Shown in pieces: positions 43,168 through 52,484 of a DNA stretch of 64,000 nucleotides; position 1 is the first letter of the stretch, and every line of letters begins with the position of its first letter. The position numbers were made by a program, and so were the translations under genes. The stretch covers positions 24,281-88,280 of the forward strand of contig NZ_SMSK01000022.1 in the NCBI RefSeq assembly GCF_004354985.1, written 5' to 3'. The notes under the pieces were generated by a model. The model saw only the letters and a list, made by a program, of their open reading frames with translations. It was not told the DNA's origin and made no database searches. The stretch is from Segetibacter sp. 3557_3. GTDB lineage: Bacteria > Bacteroidota > Bacteroidia > Chitinophagales > Chitinophagaceae.

Positions 43168-44313
43168 CTACTGCCCCTGAAGCACCTCCCGTGCAATCAC
43201 AATCTTTTGAATTTCGCTGGTTCCTTCCCCGATCGTGCAGAGTTTTGCATCTCTGTAAAACTTTTCCACCGGAAAATCCTTCGTGTAACCATAGCCGCCG
43301 AATATCTGAACGGCGTCGTTACTCACTTTAACGGCTACTTCGCTTGCATAATATTTCGCCATTGCTGCTTGTTTGGTCATCTTTTCGCCCCTGATCTTGA
43401 GATCGCAAGCCTGGCTTGTGAGCAGTTCGGCCGCCATTATCTCTGTAGCCATGTCGGCAAGTTTAAAACTTACCCCCTGGAAATTTGAAATTGGCTGATC
43501 AAATTGGTGCCTTTCCTTAGAATATTGCAGCGAAGCCTGGTATGCTCCTTTGGCGATCCCAATGCTTAATGCAGCTATTGATATTCTTCCTCCATCCAAT
43601 ACCTTCATTGCCTGTTTGAAACCTTCCCCAACCTCACCCATACGCTGGGCATCACTGATCCGGCAGTTGTCGAAAATCATTTCAGAAGTTTCACTTGCCC
43701 GCATGCCCAACTTATTTTCCTTTTTACCTGCAGAAAAACCCGGTGTACCGCGTTCAATAATAAAAGCAGTACTGTTATTGCTGGTTCTGGGCTCACCGGT
43801 TCGGGCCAGAACTACAGCCACGTTTCCACTGTTTCCATGCGTTATCCACGACTTTGTGCCGTTTAAAACCCAGCCGTCTCCGTCACGCACGGCAGTTGTG
43901 CGCATGTTGCCGGCATCGCTACCTGTATTTGGTTCAGTTAGCCCCCATGCGCCCAGCCATTCGCCGGAAGCAAGCTTTGGCAGGTATTGATGTTTTTGTG
44001 CCTCTGATCCAAAGAGTAAAATATGCCCGGTGCAGAGCGAATTATGTGCTGCAACACTCAAGCCTATCGAGCCGCAAACAATCGAAATTTGCTGAATGAT
44101 GGCGTTGTATTCGTGGTAGGTCAAACCAGCCCCACCATACTCTTCAGGTACCAGCACACCCATCAAGCCAAGTTTACCCATTTCTTTGAAAACAGCTACC
44201 GGAAACTCTTGCTTTTCGTCCCACTCCATCACGTGTGGTTTGATATATTGAAGCGCAAAGTCACGGGCCATGTCTGCCACCTGGGAGGTAATTTCCGAAT
44301 GCTCAAAATTCAT
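43168..44313 (-). CDS. Acyl-CoA dehydrogenase
   Basis: A 381-residue flavoenzyme starting MNFEHSEITSQ. The FAD and substrate segments are visible: GAWGLTEPNTGSDAGNM, SWITHGNSG, the C-terminal QIFGGYGYTKDFPVEKFYRDAK and IGEGTSEIQK. The catalytic Glu of the family lies in the GEGTSEIQ region. It oxidises acyl-CoA to trans-2-enoyl-CoA; the sequence is closest to short- or branched-chain types, but chain-length specificity cannot be read. I start it at 44313 since the -7 box TATTTTTG ends 21 nt upstream; an extension to 44352 has no family sequence. Confidence 0.88.
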   Translation of the reverse strand: MNFEHSEITSQVADMARDFALQYIKPHVMEWDEKQEFPVAVFKEMGKLGLMGVLVPEEYGGAGLTYHEYNAIIQQISIVCGSIGLSVAAHNSLCTGHILLFGSEAQKHQYLPKLASGEWLGAWGLTEPNTGSDAGNMRTTAVRDGDGWVLNGTKSWITHGNSGNVAVVLARTGEPRTSNNSTAFIIERGTPGFSAGKKENKLGMRASETSEMIFDNCRISDAQRMGEVGEGFKQAMKVLDGGRISIAALSIGIAKGAYQASLQYSKERHQFDQPISNFQGVSFKLADMATEIMAAELLTSQACDLKIRGEKMTKQAAMAKYYASEVAVKVSNDAVQIFGGYGYTKDFPVEKFYRDAKLCTIGEGTSEIQKIVIAREVLQGQ

Positions 44314-44334
44314 ATGGTTGTCATTAGTAGCCGG

Positions 44335-44342
44335 CAAAAATA
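44335..44342 (-). promoter_or_regulatory. acyl-CoA dehydrogenase -7 promoter box
   Basis: Minus-strand TATTTTTG, exact to TAnnTTTG, 21 nt before the ATG at 44313. Confidence 0.55.
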
Positions 44343-44398
44343 CGTCAAACAAAGTCGCGACATGGGTTTAACATGAACAATCCTTTTTAATTGCAATA

Positions 44399-45370
44399 CT
44401 ATGCGAGACTAAGGTAGCGGACTATTTTCTGAAAGAGTTGTTCATCTATTAAAACGATTTTTTTCAGATCATCCAACGATCGATAATTGCCATGTTGTTG
44501 CCGGTAGTTGACAATGGCATTAGCGATATTCCACTTAATGTAAGGATGGTTTCTGAGGGTTGTTACATCAGCTTCATTGATGTTGATGGTATGTACTACG
44601 GGTTGTTCACACGATAACCGGGGTAGTATCTTTTGAAAAGTACTATCCGGTATTCCATAGGTTTCGCCAACCTGTTGAACCGAAACAAACCCGCCGAGTT
44701 TCTCCCTAAAATTAATGATGCGGGAGGCAAGCCTGCTTCCGATACCAGGCAGGGCAATCAACGCATTGCTGTCTGCCTTATTGATATCAATGACAGCAGG
44801 CATAACAGGCCTGGTAATCTTTACCGGGGCAGTATACGCGGTGGAGGTTGAAGGTTCAAATGTACCCTGGTCTTTTTTGCCGGACGGATTCGCACTAATT
44901 CTCACATAAGGTATGAGCCGTTCAGCTTCATCCGCCTTTAAACCGTAGATCCGCCTGATGTCCTTCGGACTCTTAAATACATAACCCTTACCCAGAAAGT
45001 TCGAAATTGTTTTAATTGTTTGTGTCTTCACACCAAGCCGCTTCCAGCCCGTTTCACTCAGGGTGTTTGGATCGAAGAAAAACAATTCACCAGTGTACCG
45101 TTCGGACCGTTCAAAATGCTTTCTGCTATAAGGAGGGATATTAAGATCATGTGGGTAGTACCGGCCAGTTGTTGAGGTATCAACAGTAATCTTCAGGCTT
45201 GCAAGCTCTTTTTTAAATGCCTCATCGGGAATATCCGGAACTCTTGTGGGAACAAAGGTGGGGTACAGGTAGAACAAGGTGGCCAGGATGATGAAAACAA
45301 ACAGACCAACCCGATCTTTTTTGGTATAGGTTAGGTAGTCCTTTACAAAACTGACCCAGCGCTGTTTCAT
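44399..45370 (-). CDS. Helix-hairpin-helix protein, ComEA-like
   Basis: A 323-residue protein with one N-terminal membrane helix (VGLFVFIILATLFYLYP) and three helix-hairpin-helix units: SETGWKRLGVKTQTIKTI (about 100-118), ADSNALIALPGIGSRLASRI (about 196-215) and ADVTTLRNHPYIKWNIANAI (about 268-287). HhH pairs bind DNA without sequence preference. ComEA takes up DNA in competence, but this protein has more repeats and no neighbouring com gene, so uptake is not certain. Membrane anchoring with soluble HhH domains outside is the likely layout. Confidence 0.75.
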   Translation of the reverse strand: MKQRWVSFVKDYLTYTKKDRVGLFVFIILATLFYLYPTFVPTRVPDIPDEAFKKELASLKITVDTSTTGRYYPHDLNIPPYSRKHFERSERYTGELFFFDPNTLSETGWKRLGVKTQTIKTISNFLGKGYVFKSPKDIRRIYGLKADEAERLIPYVRISANPSGKKDQGTFEPSTSTAYTAPVKITRPVMPAVIDINKADSNALIALPGIGSRLASRIINFREKLGGFVSVQQVGETYGIPDSTFQKILPRLSCEQPVVHTININEADVTTLRNHPYIKWNIANAIVNYRQQHGNYRSLDDLKKIVLIDEQLFQKIVRYLSLA

Positions 45371-45418
45371 TCCGGGATTTTGCTATCAAACTACAAAACA
45401 CGGCGAGTAAAACAAAGA

Positions 45419-46201
45419 TCAAACTGAAATTTTTAATCTGTCGTAGGCGAGACCGATACCATCCGGCAAATTGTCCATTACATTGCTATGGCGGCCAAGC
45501 TGGTGACTAATATGGGTGAAATAGGCTCTTTTCACACCAAGTTCATGTACCATTTCGACTGCTTCGTTCAATGTAAAATGGGAGATGTGGGATTCATTGC
45601 GCAATGCATTTAGCACCACAACTTCGCTTCCGCGAATTTTATCCTTTTCGGCTTCGTCTATCTTGTTGGCATCAGTTATATAAGTAAACTTACCAAAGCG
45701 AAAGCCGTAAACCGGCATTTTGTGGTGCCATACTAAAATCGGGACGATATATAAGTCACCTATGTAAAAAGGGGTAAGTGTAATTTCGTGCAGGGTAATT
45801 GCTGGCACGCCGGGATACCTGATTGCTTCGAAGGCATAAGGTATTTCGTTTTTTATGCCGGTAATGGAAAGCTTGTTCCCGTACACCTGGGTTGGTAAGC
45901 GTTGAAAAAACTGGAATGGCCGGGTGTCGTCAATTCCTGCAATATGATCCTTGTGCGGGTGGGTGATCAGTACTGCGTCAATGCTTTTTATCCGTTCGCG
46001 GAGCATCTGATAACGGAAATCGGGGGTTGCGTCAACAACAATAGTTGTTGTAGCAGAGCTAACCAGGATGCTGCTTCTTAGTCTTGTGTCTTTTGAGTCG
46101 GTCGAGGTGCAAACTTCGCAATCACAGCCCACCATAGGAACGCCACTGCTTGTACCGGTACCTAAAAAAGTAATGTTTATCGGAGGATAACTCACGGGCA
46201 A
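45419..46201 (-). CDS. MBL-fold metallo-hydrolase (PhnP-like)
   Basis: A 260-residue metallo-beta-lactamase-fold enzyme. The start FLGTGTSSGVPMVGCDCEVC and the metal site motif HPHKDHIAG (HxHxDH) resemble PhnP, a cyclic phosphodiesterase. Other likely metal ligands are VWHHKMP, the TDANKID Asp and the final HISHQLG His residues. The Cys-Asp-Cys segment near the N-terminus is often a structural zinc site in PhnP. No phn genes adjoin, so the substrate is unknown. It follows the 91-residue gene after 8 nt on the same strand and is likely in one operon with it. Confidence 0.82.
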   Translation of the reverse strand: MPVSYPPINITFLGTGTSSGVPMVGCDCEVCTSTDSKDTRLRSSILVSSATTTIVVDATPDFRYQMLRERIKSIDAVLITHPHKDHIAGIDDTRPFQFFQRLPTQVYGNKLSITGIKNEIPYAFEAIRYPGVPAITLHEITLTPFYIGDLYIVPILVWHHKMPVYGFRFGKFTYITDANKIDEAEKDKIRGSEVVVLNALRNESHISHFTLNEAVEMVHELGVKRAYFTHISHQLGRHSNVMDNLPDGIGLAYDRLKISV

Positions 46202-46209
46202 ATCTACAA

Positions 46210-46485
46210 CTATGGGGCTTGTGTTTCGGATTTCCTGATGAGTTCTTCGTATATCTTTTGCGACTCGCGTGTAAGCTGGTCGAAATTGATCCTGAGCTGT
46301 GGAATAAGGTCAATCAGCGTATTTATCTTGCCCTCGACCCCTAAAAATTTATTTAGGACGACTACTTTACGCTCTTCCAGGATACAATAACCACTTTGAA
46401 ATGTTCCCCTTTCGTAGCGGATCACGTATTCAGACTCGGCGAGCATTTTTTCCAACCTGCTCAGCGATGAAGGATTGTATTTCAT
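46210..46485 (-). CDS. Unknown 91-residue protein co-transcribed with the MBL hydrolase
   Basis: A small soluble protein: beta-rich middle (VIRYERGTFQSGYCILEERKVVVLNKFL at about 21-48, given here as YERGTFQSGYCILEER) then a helical tail ending in KSETQAP. There is no signal or membrane segment. The YCILEERKVVVLNKF stretch looks like a conserved beta-hairpin, but I do not recognise the family. A -7 box TAGTTTTG ends 5 nt before the ATG, suggesting a leaderless mRNA. The MBL gene begins 8 nt after its stop. Confidence 0.6.
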   Translation of the reverse strand: MKYNPSSLSRLEKMLAESEYVIRYERGTFQSGYCILEERKVVVLNKFLGVEGKINTLIDLIPQLRINFDQLTRESQKIYEELIRKSETQAP

Positions 46486-46490
46486 GAAAG

Positions 46491-46498
46491 CAAAACTA
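46491..46498 (-). promoter_or_regulatory. -7 box abutting the start of the 91-residue gene
   Basis: Minus-strand TAGTTTTG, exact to TAnnTTTG, with only CTTTC between it and the ATG. Another candidate leaderless gene. Confidence 0.55.
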
Positions 46499-46594
46499 CA
46501 GTGTTTATCGCTGACGATTGAAACACCTCAACTGATGTTTTCCCCCGCCTGTTGATAAATCGTCGCGGCGAATATCCAGACCAGTATCGAAATG

Positions 46595-46653
46595 ATTTTT
46601 ATGAGCCGGGCGGCGGTTTTAGATGGCAACATCGTTGCGTCGCACACTTGAAC
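46595..46653 (+). repeat. Dispersed dyad repeat, copy 4
   Basis: Begins ATTTTTATGAGCCGGGC and ends with AACATCGTTGCGTCGCAC then ACTTGAAC. Both ends match copy 2 at 13433, giving a unit of about 60 nt. Confidence 0.75.
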
Positions 46654-46778
46654 TTTCATACTCTATTGGGCCTCCAAAATCATCGCCCCGAGAATGTGTA
46701 ACCGAAAAGCAATTACCGGGGGACCCCGTCACTCCCAAATATAACCTACACTTCGAACGTTACCCCAAAGGCGGGGGC

Positions 46779-46808
46779 GGTGAGTAAGGTTAGGAAACCT
46801 TACTCACC
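46779..46808 (-). repeat. Inverted repeat overlapping the porX stop codon
   Basis: A 13-bp perfect stem GGTGAGTAAGGTT / AACCTTACTCACC with a 4-nt loop. On the minus strand it starts in the last codons of porX and has no T-run after it. It could act as a terminator or protect the mRNA 3' end. Confidence 0.65.
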
Positions 46809-48349
46809 ATCTTTATAACCGGAACAATCATCTCTTCCATACTTACTCCACCATGTTGAAACGTATTGCGGTAGTAGTTTACAAAATGGTTGTAGTTATT
46901 AGGGTAACATAAAAAGCCGTCTTCTTTAGCAAATATGTAAGAAGAGTTTACATTGGGAACGGGTAAACCAGCTACACGCGGATCTTTGAAAGCCAGAACA
47001 TCCTTAGGATCGAAGTTCAGGTTACGACCATGTTTATAACGGAGGTTGGTTGTGGTTTGCTTATCGCCAACCACTTTGTAAGGTGTTTTAACCTTAACGG
47101 TACCGTGGTCGGTTGCGAGAATAAGGTTGACTTTTTTGTCTGCGATCTTTTTAAGGGCCGCAAAAAGCGGGGAATGTTCAAACCAGCTACGTGTGATACT
47201 TCTATAGCTTGTTTCATCGCCGGCCAATTCCTTAAGCACTTCCATCTCGGTGCGTGCATGGCTCAGCATATCCACGAAATTGTAGATGATAATATTAAGG
47301 TCATTGCCAAGAAGGTTATGGATATTATTTACCAGCTGCTGACCATCATGATTATTGACCACCTTGGTGTAACTGTGTTTGATCGTATCCTTTCGGAGCC
47401 TTTTTAATAACTTTTTAAAAAACTCCTCTTCAAAAAGGTTTTTGCCACCTTGCTCATCATCATTTTTCCATTCTTCAGGATGGTGCTTTTCTATATCGAC
47501 CGGCATTAGCCCACTGAATATCGAATTACGTGCATACTGTGTTGCTGTTGGCAGTATACTATAGAATGTTTCTTCCTCGAGAACCCTGAAGTGTTCCGCA
47601 AATATGGGCTGGATTGCCTTCCACTGATCAAAACGAAGGTTATCAATTAAGAGGAAGAAGGTTGGGGTTCCCGGCTCCACATGCGGCAGCACCTTGTATT
47701 GCATAAGGTTGTTGCTCATAATAGGCGCTTCGTTTTTCGGGTTCACCCACGACAGGTAGTTACGGCTGATGAACTTGAAAAATTCGGTGTTGGCTTCCTG
47801 CTTTTGGCTTTGTAATATTTCAACCATCTCAGGACTATCGCTTTTCTCCATCTCCAGCTCCCAATAAACCAGTTTTTTGTAAATGTCCATCCAGTCATTA
47901 TAATTGGGATTATCGTTCAACGCCATGAATAAGTGTCGGAATTGCTGCTGGTAGGCTGTTGTTGTTTTTTCTGCAACAAGCCTCCGGTTGTCGATAATTT
48001 TCTTAAGACTTAACCAAACCTGGTTGGGATTAACCGGCTTTATCAGGTAGTCGCTTATTTCGCTACCGATGGCTTCATCCATCAGGTTCTCAGTTTCATT
48101 TTTAGTGATCAGTACAATAGGGATCTGGCTGTTAATTTCTTTTATCCTGGCAAGGGTTTCAAGGCCCGTTAAGCCTGGCATCGACTCATCAAGCAATACA
48201 ACGTCGACCAGGTTGTCTTTCACATAATCTATTGCATCTTCCCCATTTGTAAACGTCTCTATTTCGTATCCTTTATTCTCTAAAAACATTTTCTGACTCT
48301 GAAGGCTCTCAATCTCATCATCCACCCATAATATTTTCGCTGCAGTCAT
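46790..48349 (-). CDS. porX: PorX, T9SS response regulator with PglZ domain
   Basis: A 519-residue protein. The N-terminal CheY-like receiver has D10/D11 and the phosphate acceptor D54 in VVLLDESMPG, plus the Lys in LIKPVNP. The C-terminal PglZ domain (alkaline-phosphatase fold) shows FFLLIDNLRFDQW, SGLMPVDIEK, a DMLSHA segment and ATDHGTVKV, with likely zinc-binding Asp and His residues. PorX controls type IX secretion genes with PorY, and the PglZ domain has reported phosphodiesterase activity on oligonucleotides. No porY or other T9SS gene is nearby. It diverges from the HD hydrolase gene. Confidence 0.92.
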   Translation of the reverse strand: MTAAKILWVDDEIESLQSQKMFLENKGYEIETFTNGEDAIDYVKDNLVDVVLLDESMPGLTGLETLARIKEINSQIPIVLITKNETENLMDEAIGSEISDYLIKPVNPNQVWLSLKKIIDNRRLVAEKTTTAYQQQFRHLFMALNDNPNYNDWMDIYKKLVYWELEMEKSDSPEMVEILQSQKQEANTEFFKFISRNYLSWVNPKNEAPIMSNNLMQYKVLPHVEPGTPTFFLLIDNLRFDQWKAIQPIFAEHFRVLEEETFYSILPTATQYARNSIFSGLMPVDIEKHHPEEWKNDDEQGGKNLFEEEFFKKLLKRLRKDTIKHSYTKVVNNHDGQQLVNNIHNLLGNDLNIIIYNFVDMLSHARTEMEVLKELAGDETSYRSITRSWFEHSPLFAALKKIADKKVNLILATDHGTVKVKTPYKVVGDKQTTTNLRYKHGRNLNFDPKDVLAFKDPRVAGLPVPNVNSSYIFAKEDGFLCYPNNYNHFVNYYRNTFQHGGVSMEEMIVPVIKMVSKVS

Positions 48350-48441
48350 AATCAGTAGATTTTGTGGTGAAAATACCTTTTTAGTTTTCCCAACTGTACA
48401 TTTGCTGCTTGTACATTTAAATTTAACAAGACATTTTTGTC

Positions 48442-49653
48442 ATGCCTGATGCACTCCGAAAAATTATCAACGATCCGGTTTATGGCTTTATAACCATTCA
48501 GGATCCGTTGATTTTTAGCATCATGAATCATCCTTATTATCAACGCTTAAGGAGAATTCATCAAATGGCGATGGCCCACCTCGTATATCCTGGTGCAGTG
48601 CACACCAGGCTGCACCATTCGCTCGGCGCTTACCATCTTGCAGGCTGCGCGATAACGGAACTTCGAAATAAAGGTGTAGAAATTACAAGTGAAGAAGCGG
48701 TTGCCACTGAAGCAGCCATCCTTTTACACGATATCGGGCATGGCCCCTTTAGCCATGCGCTTGAGAGCGTATTATTACCGGGCACGCACCACGAACAGGT
48801 CGGACTGCAAATCATACAGCGAATGAATGCGGAGATGAATGGCAGGCTCGACATGGCAATTGCCATTTTTACCAATAAGTACCATAAACATTTTCTTCAC
48901 CAATTGGTAAGCGGCCAGCTTGATGTTGACCGGATGGACTATCTAACCCGTGACAGCTTTTTTACCGGTGTAAGCGAAGGAGTAATCGGGTACGACAGGA
49001 TATTAAAAATGTTGACCGTTTATGAAGGCGAATTGCTTGTAGAGGAGAAAGGCATATATAGCATTGAAAAGTTCCTGATTGCACGCAGGTTGATGTACTG
49101 GCAGGTATACCTGCATAAAACGGTACTGGTGTCAGAAAAAATGCTGGTAAATATTGTACGCCGTGTACGTCAAATAAATCATAAAAGTGATTCGCGGCTT
49201 GTTACCAACACACCGATGGACTACTTTCTACGTGATTTCGAAACCATGAATGATGAAGCGTTGACTGAATTTTGTACGTTGGACGACTACGATTTTATGC
49301 ATGCGGTAAAAACCTGGAGTCGACACCCCGACCCGGTATTACACCTGTTGTGCACGAAAATTTTAAACAGGGATCTTCTAAAAATCAGGGTACAAGCCGA
49401 GCCTTTTGAGGAAAACGAAGTGCAACAAAAACTGGCCTATGCTTGTCATAATCTAAACGTTTCGGAGGACGATGGCAAATACTTTGTTTTTACGGGCATT
49501 GCTGCCAATACGATGTATAGCACGAAAGATGAGCGGATTAACATCTTGTTCAAAGACGGCACGATAAAAGATATATCGGAGATCGACAATGCGCTAATTC
49601 ATAAAACGCTGGCAAGCCCCATTAAAAAATTTTACATTTGTTATCATCGATAG
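48442..49653 (+). CDS. HD-domain phosphohydrolase (dNTPase/SAMHD1-like)
   Basis: A 403-residue HD-superfamily hydrolase. Visible HD ligands: His in TRLHHSLGAYH, the HD pair in AAILLHDIGHGPFSHALE (about 91-108) and the Asp in GQLDVDRMDYLTRDSFFTG. The QLDVDRxDYLxRDS motif places it with SAMHD1-like proteins, which include dNTP triphosphohydrolases. No regulatory SAM domain is present. Substrate is not certain. It diverges from porX with 92 nt between starts, so their promoters are close or shared. Confidence 0.85.
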   Translation: MPDALRKIINDPVYGFITIQDPLIFSIMNHPYYQRLRRIHQMAMAHLVYPGAVHTRLHHSLGAYHLAGCAITELRNKGVEITSEEAVATEAAILLHDIGHGPFSHALESVLLPGTHHEQVGLQIIQRMNAEMNGRLDMAIAIFTNKYHKHFLHQLVSGQLDVDRMDYLTRDSFFTGVSEGVIGYDRILKMLTVYEGELLVEEKGIYSIEKFLIARRLMYWQVYLHKTVLVSEKMLVNIVRRVRQINHKSDSRLVTNTPMDYFLRDFETMNDEALTEFCTLDDYDFMHAVKTWSRHPDPVLHLLCTKILNRDLLKIRVQAEPFEENEVQQKLAYACHNLNVSEDDGKYFVFTGIAANTMYSTKDERINILFKDGTIKDISEIDNALIHKTLASPIKKFYICYHR

Positions 49654-49724
49654 TTATAATATATAGTATCGCGTATTTACAATTTTATGACAGCTGCCGC
49701 TTAGCGAAGGCTAAAACAATATAA

Positions 49725-50795
49725 ATGACGTTTACTGCTGCTCAAATAGCGCTTCTTTTGCAAGGGAAGGTTGAGGGAAATCCAGAAAATGCTGTGGCCG
49801 GTTTCGGCCGGATAGAAGAGGCTACCGACGGGCAGCTTGCGTTTTTAGCCAATCCGAAGTATGAAGAGTTCCTATATACCACCCAGGCATCTGTTGTGAT
49901 TATTGGCGACAGCCTGGAGTTAAAACAACCGGTATCTGCATCCCTCATCAGGGTTCCTGATCCCTACTCTGCATTCGCCAGCTTATTACATCACTACCAG
50001 CAATTACAAACCCAGCAGCTCAATGGTGTGCAGGAACCGTCTTATATATCCACATCCGCAAAAAAGGGCGAAAACGTTTTTATCGGTGCGTTTGCATATG
50101 TAGGCGACAGAACCGAAATAGGCGATCACGTAAAAATATTTCCCGGCACTTTCGTGGGCAATAATGTGAAAATCGGCGACAATACCATTCTATATCCGGG
50201 GGTAAAAATCTACCATGACTGTGTTATTGGTAAAAACGTAACCATCCACGCAGGAACGGTAATCGGTGGCGATGGGTTTGGATTTGCGCCGCAGGCTGAT
50301 GGAACCTTTAAGAAAGTTCCGCAGATTGGCAATGTTTTAATAGAAGATAATGTTGAGATCGGTTCAAATGCAACCATCGACCGTGCCACGATCGGATCAA
50401 CCATAATCAGAACGGGAGCAAAACTTGACAACCTCATACAAATTGCACACAACGTTGAAGTTGGTCAGCATACCGTTATTGCTGCGCAGGCCGGTGTAAG
50501 CGGAAGCACAAAAATCGGAAATAAGGTAATGATTGGCGGACAGGCAGGTGTTGTTGGCCATATTGCCATAGCCGACGGAACCAAAATCAACGCACAAAGC
50601 GGGGTAAGCAAAAGCATAAAACATCCGGGCTCAGCTGTAACGGGCTCCCCTGCCTTTGATTATACAAGCGCACTTCGCAGCCAGGCCGTTTCGCGAAATC
50701 TTCCTGAACTGGAAAAGAGAATTAGTGAACTCGAACAGATGGTGAAGATGCTCCTGAAAGAACGATCAAACATCTTAAATCCGGGTGTTGAGTGA
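49725..50795 (+). CDS. lpxD: UDP-3-O-(3-hydroxyacyl)glucosamine N-acyltransferase
   Basis: A 356-residue left-handed beta-helix acyltransferase of lipid A synthesis. The N-terminal uridine-binding domain is residues 1-100, then hexapeptide repeats (for example IGDHVKIFPGTFVGNNVKIG) with the active-site His in QIAHNVEVGQH, and a C-terminal helix with coiled-coil character (about 325-350) that builds the trimer. It adds the second fatty acid to UDP-3-O-acyl-GlcN. It heads the lpxD, lpxC-fabZ, lpxA block, 260 nt before lpxC-fabZ. Confidence 0.95.
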   Translation: MTFTAAQIALLLQGKVEGNPENAVAGFGRIEEATDGQLAFLANPKYEEFLYTTQASVVIIGDSLELKQPVSASLIRVPDPYSAFASLLHHYQQLQTQQLNGVQEPSYISTSAKKGENVFIGAFAYVGDRTEIGDHVKIFPGTFVGNNVKIGDNTILYPGVKIYHDCVIGKNVTIHAGTVIGGDGFGFAPQADGTFKKVPQIGNVLIEDNVEIGSNATIDRATIGSTIIRTGAKLDNLIQIAHNVEVGQHTVIAAQAGVSGSTKIGNKVMIGGQAGVVGHIAIADGTKINAQSGVSKSIKHPGSAVTGSPAFDYTSALRSQAVSRNLPELEKRISELEQMVKMLLKERSNILNPGVE

Positions 50796-50906
50796 TTTGG
50801 GGCAAGATCTTTATTTGTATCTCTGCTTGCGCTAAGGTTATTACGGACCCGTTATGGCGCTAGTTTTTATTTCTGCCGAAGAAATCCGCCCGGATTTGAT
50901 CTGCAG

Positions 50907-50960
50907 GCTGAAGAGTGCGACGCAACGATGTACCATAGCCGTTTGCCGCCGGGAACATAA
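50907..50960 (-). repeat. Dispersed dyad repeat, copy 5
   Basis: Minus-strand copy in the lpxD-lpxC gap: TTATGTTCCCGGCGGC at the left end, ACATCGTTGCGTCGCAC then TCTTCAGC at the right. Confidence 0.7.
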
Positions 50961-51021
50961 TCCTTACCTGCCTTTTTCCTTACGCAATATCTTGTTTAAA
51001 GCACTGGTTCAGGGGTTTAGC

Positions 51022-51056
51022 TTTTTGATATAAATCCGATAGTTTTCCTACTTTCG
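51022..51056 (+). promoter_or_regulatory. lpxC-fabZ promoter abutting the start
   Basis: TTTTTG (51022-51027), 21 nt, then TACTTTCG (51049-51056), one mismatch from TAnnTTTG. The ATG at 51062 is only 5 nt after the box, implying a leaderless transcript. The GTG at 51056 overlaps the box and is not a likely start. Confidence 0.55.
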
Positions 51057-51061
51057 TGGCT

Positions 51062-52480
51062 ATGGAGGTTACGAATACGAACGGATCATCTTTCCAACAT
51101 ACTATTAAACAAGAACTTGCGATTTCCGGCGCAGGAATTCACACCGGCCAGGCGGTAACAATGACGATTAAACCGGCTGAACCAAACAGCGGTATTACCT
51201 TCCAAAGAGTAGACCTTACCGGCAAACCAACCATAAAAGCAGATGTTGACAATGTAGTGGAAACCAACCGGAGTACCACACTGCAAAGCAATGGTGCCAG
51301 GGTGAGTACCATAGAACACCTGATGGCTGCACTCGTAGGAATGCAGATTGACAACGTACTGATTGAAATTGACGGCGAAGAGGTGCCCATACTGGATGGC
51401 AGCTCACAACCTTTTATAGAAGCACTCGAGCAAACCGGGGTTATTGAACAGAATGCCCCAAAGGTTTATTACACCATCGACCGCAACATCATTTTTGTAG
51501 ATGAGCACAAGAAAGTGGAGATGGTTGCATTGCCTTATAATGGCTACCGGGTTAATACACTAATTGACTTTAATTCGCCTGTGCTGGGTACACAGCATGC
51601 CTCGCTAAAGAATATTGCTGATTTTAAAACTGAAATTGCGCCTTGCCGCACATTTTGTTTTTTCCACGAGCTGGAATTACTCCTTGATAATAACCTGATC
51701 AAAGGTGGTGACATTAACAATGCAATCGTGGTGGTTGATAAGCCTGTTACCGAAGAGCAGGTACAGCGGATCTCAAAAGTTTTCAATAAAGAAGATGTAA
51801 AGGTTAATTCAGAGGGAATTTTAAATAACCTGGAACTGCGTTTTCCGAATGAACCCGCCCGACATAAACTCCTTGATGTTATTGGCGATTTGGCGCTGGT
51901 CGGGTTTCCATTTAAGGCGCACATTATTGCAAGCCGCCCTGGCCATGCTTCAAACGTTCAGTTTGCAAAGAAGATTAAGGAGCACATCAAAAAATACAAA
52001 AACAAGGTAGACGTTCCGAAGTATGATCCCAACCAGCCGGCGCTGATCGATATTCACGAGATTGAAAAAACACTTCCTCACCGCTACCCTTTTTTACTTG
52101 TGGACAAGGTGATGGAACTGACCGAAAAGGTTTGTATAGCCGTAAAGAATGTTACCTATAATGAGCCTTTTTTCCAGGGTCACTTTCCCGGTAACTATGT
52201 TATGCCTGGTGTACTACAGGTAGAAGCGCTTGCACAAACCGGTGGTTTCCTCGCTATCCCACGCGATACTGAAGACCAATATGATACCTACTTCTTAAAA
52301 ATAGAAAGCTGCAAATTTAAACAGAAGGTTGTTCCGGGCGATACCCTGATTTTGCGGATGGAACTGCTCCAGCCCATCAGGAGAGGAATATGTGAAATGA
52401 AAGGGACTATTTTTGTCGGTGATAAACTCATCACTGAAGCCGTACTGGTAGCCCAAATCGTAAAAAGACCAAAAGCCTAA
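51062..52480 (+). CDS. lpxC-fabZ: Fused LpxC deacetylase / FabZ dehydratase
   Basis: A 472-residue fusion, typical of Bacteroidota. Residues about 10-300 are LpxC, the zinc deacetylase that commits lipid A synthesis; zinc ligands are seen in TIEHLMAAL and RHKLLDVIGDLALVG (HxxxD). Residues about 325-470 are FabZ, a (3R)-hydroxyacyl-ACP dehydratase, with LPHRYPFLLVDKV, FQGHFPGNYVMPG (catalytic His) and VEALAQTGG (Glu). Joining the two enzymes puts the branch point between lipid A and fatty acids under one gene. lpxA follows 4 nt later. Start choice is discussed at the promoter. Confidence 0.96.
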   Translation: MEVTNTNGSSFQHTIKQELAISGAGIHTGQAVTMTIKPAEPNSGITFQRVDLTGKPTIKADVDNVVETNRSTTLQSNGARVSTIEHLMAALVGMQIDNVLIEIDGEEVPILDGSSQPFIEALEQTGVIEQNAPKVYYTIDRNIIFVDEHKKVEMVALPYNGYRVNTLIDFNSPVLGTQHASLKNIADFKTEIAPCRTFCFFHELELLLDNNLIKGGDINNAIVVVDKPVTEEQVQRISKVFNKEDVKVNSEGILNNLELRFPNEPARHKLLDVIGDLALVGFPFKAHIIASRPGHASNVQFAKKIKEHIKKYKNKVDVPKYDPNQPALIDIHEIEKTLPHRYPFLLVDKVMELTEKVCIAVKNVTYNEPFFQGHFPGNYVMPGVLQVEALAQTGGFLAIPRDTEDQYDTYFLKIESCKFKQKVVPGDTLILRMELLQPIRRGICEMKGTIFVGDKLITEAVLVAQIVKRPKA

Positions 52481-52484
52481 ATTA

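Larger units (their letters stand above)
46486..46789. other. 304-bp gap between the 91-residue gene and porX
   Basis: No gene seen. It holds the -7 box of the 91-residue gene, dispersed repeat copy 4 (46595-46653), GC-rich segments such as CCGGGGGACCCCG, and the inverted repeat that overlaps the porX stop. Confidence 0.5.
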
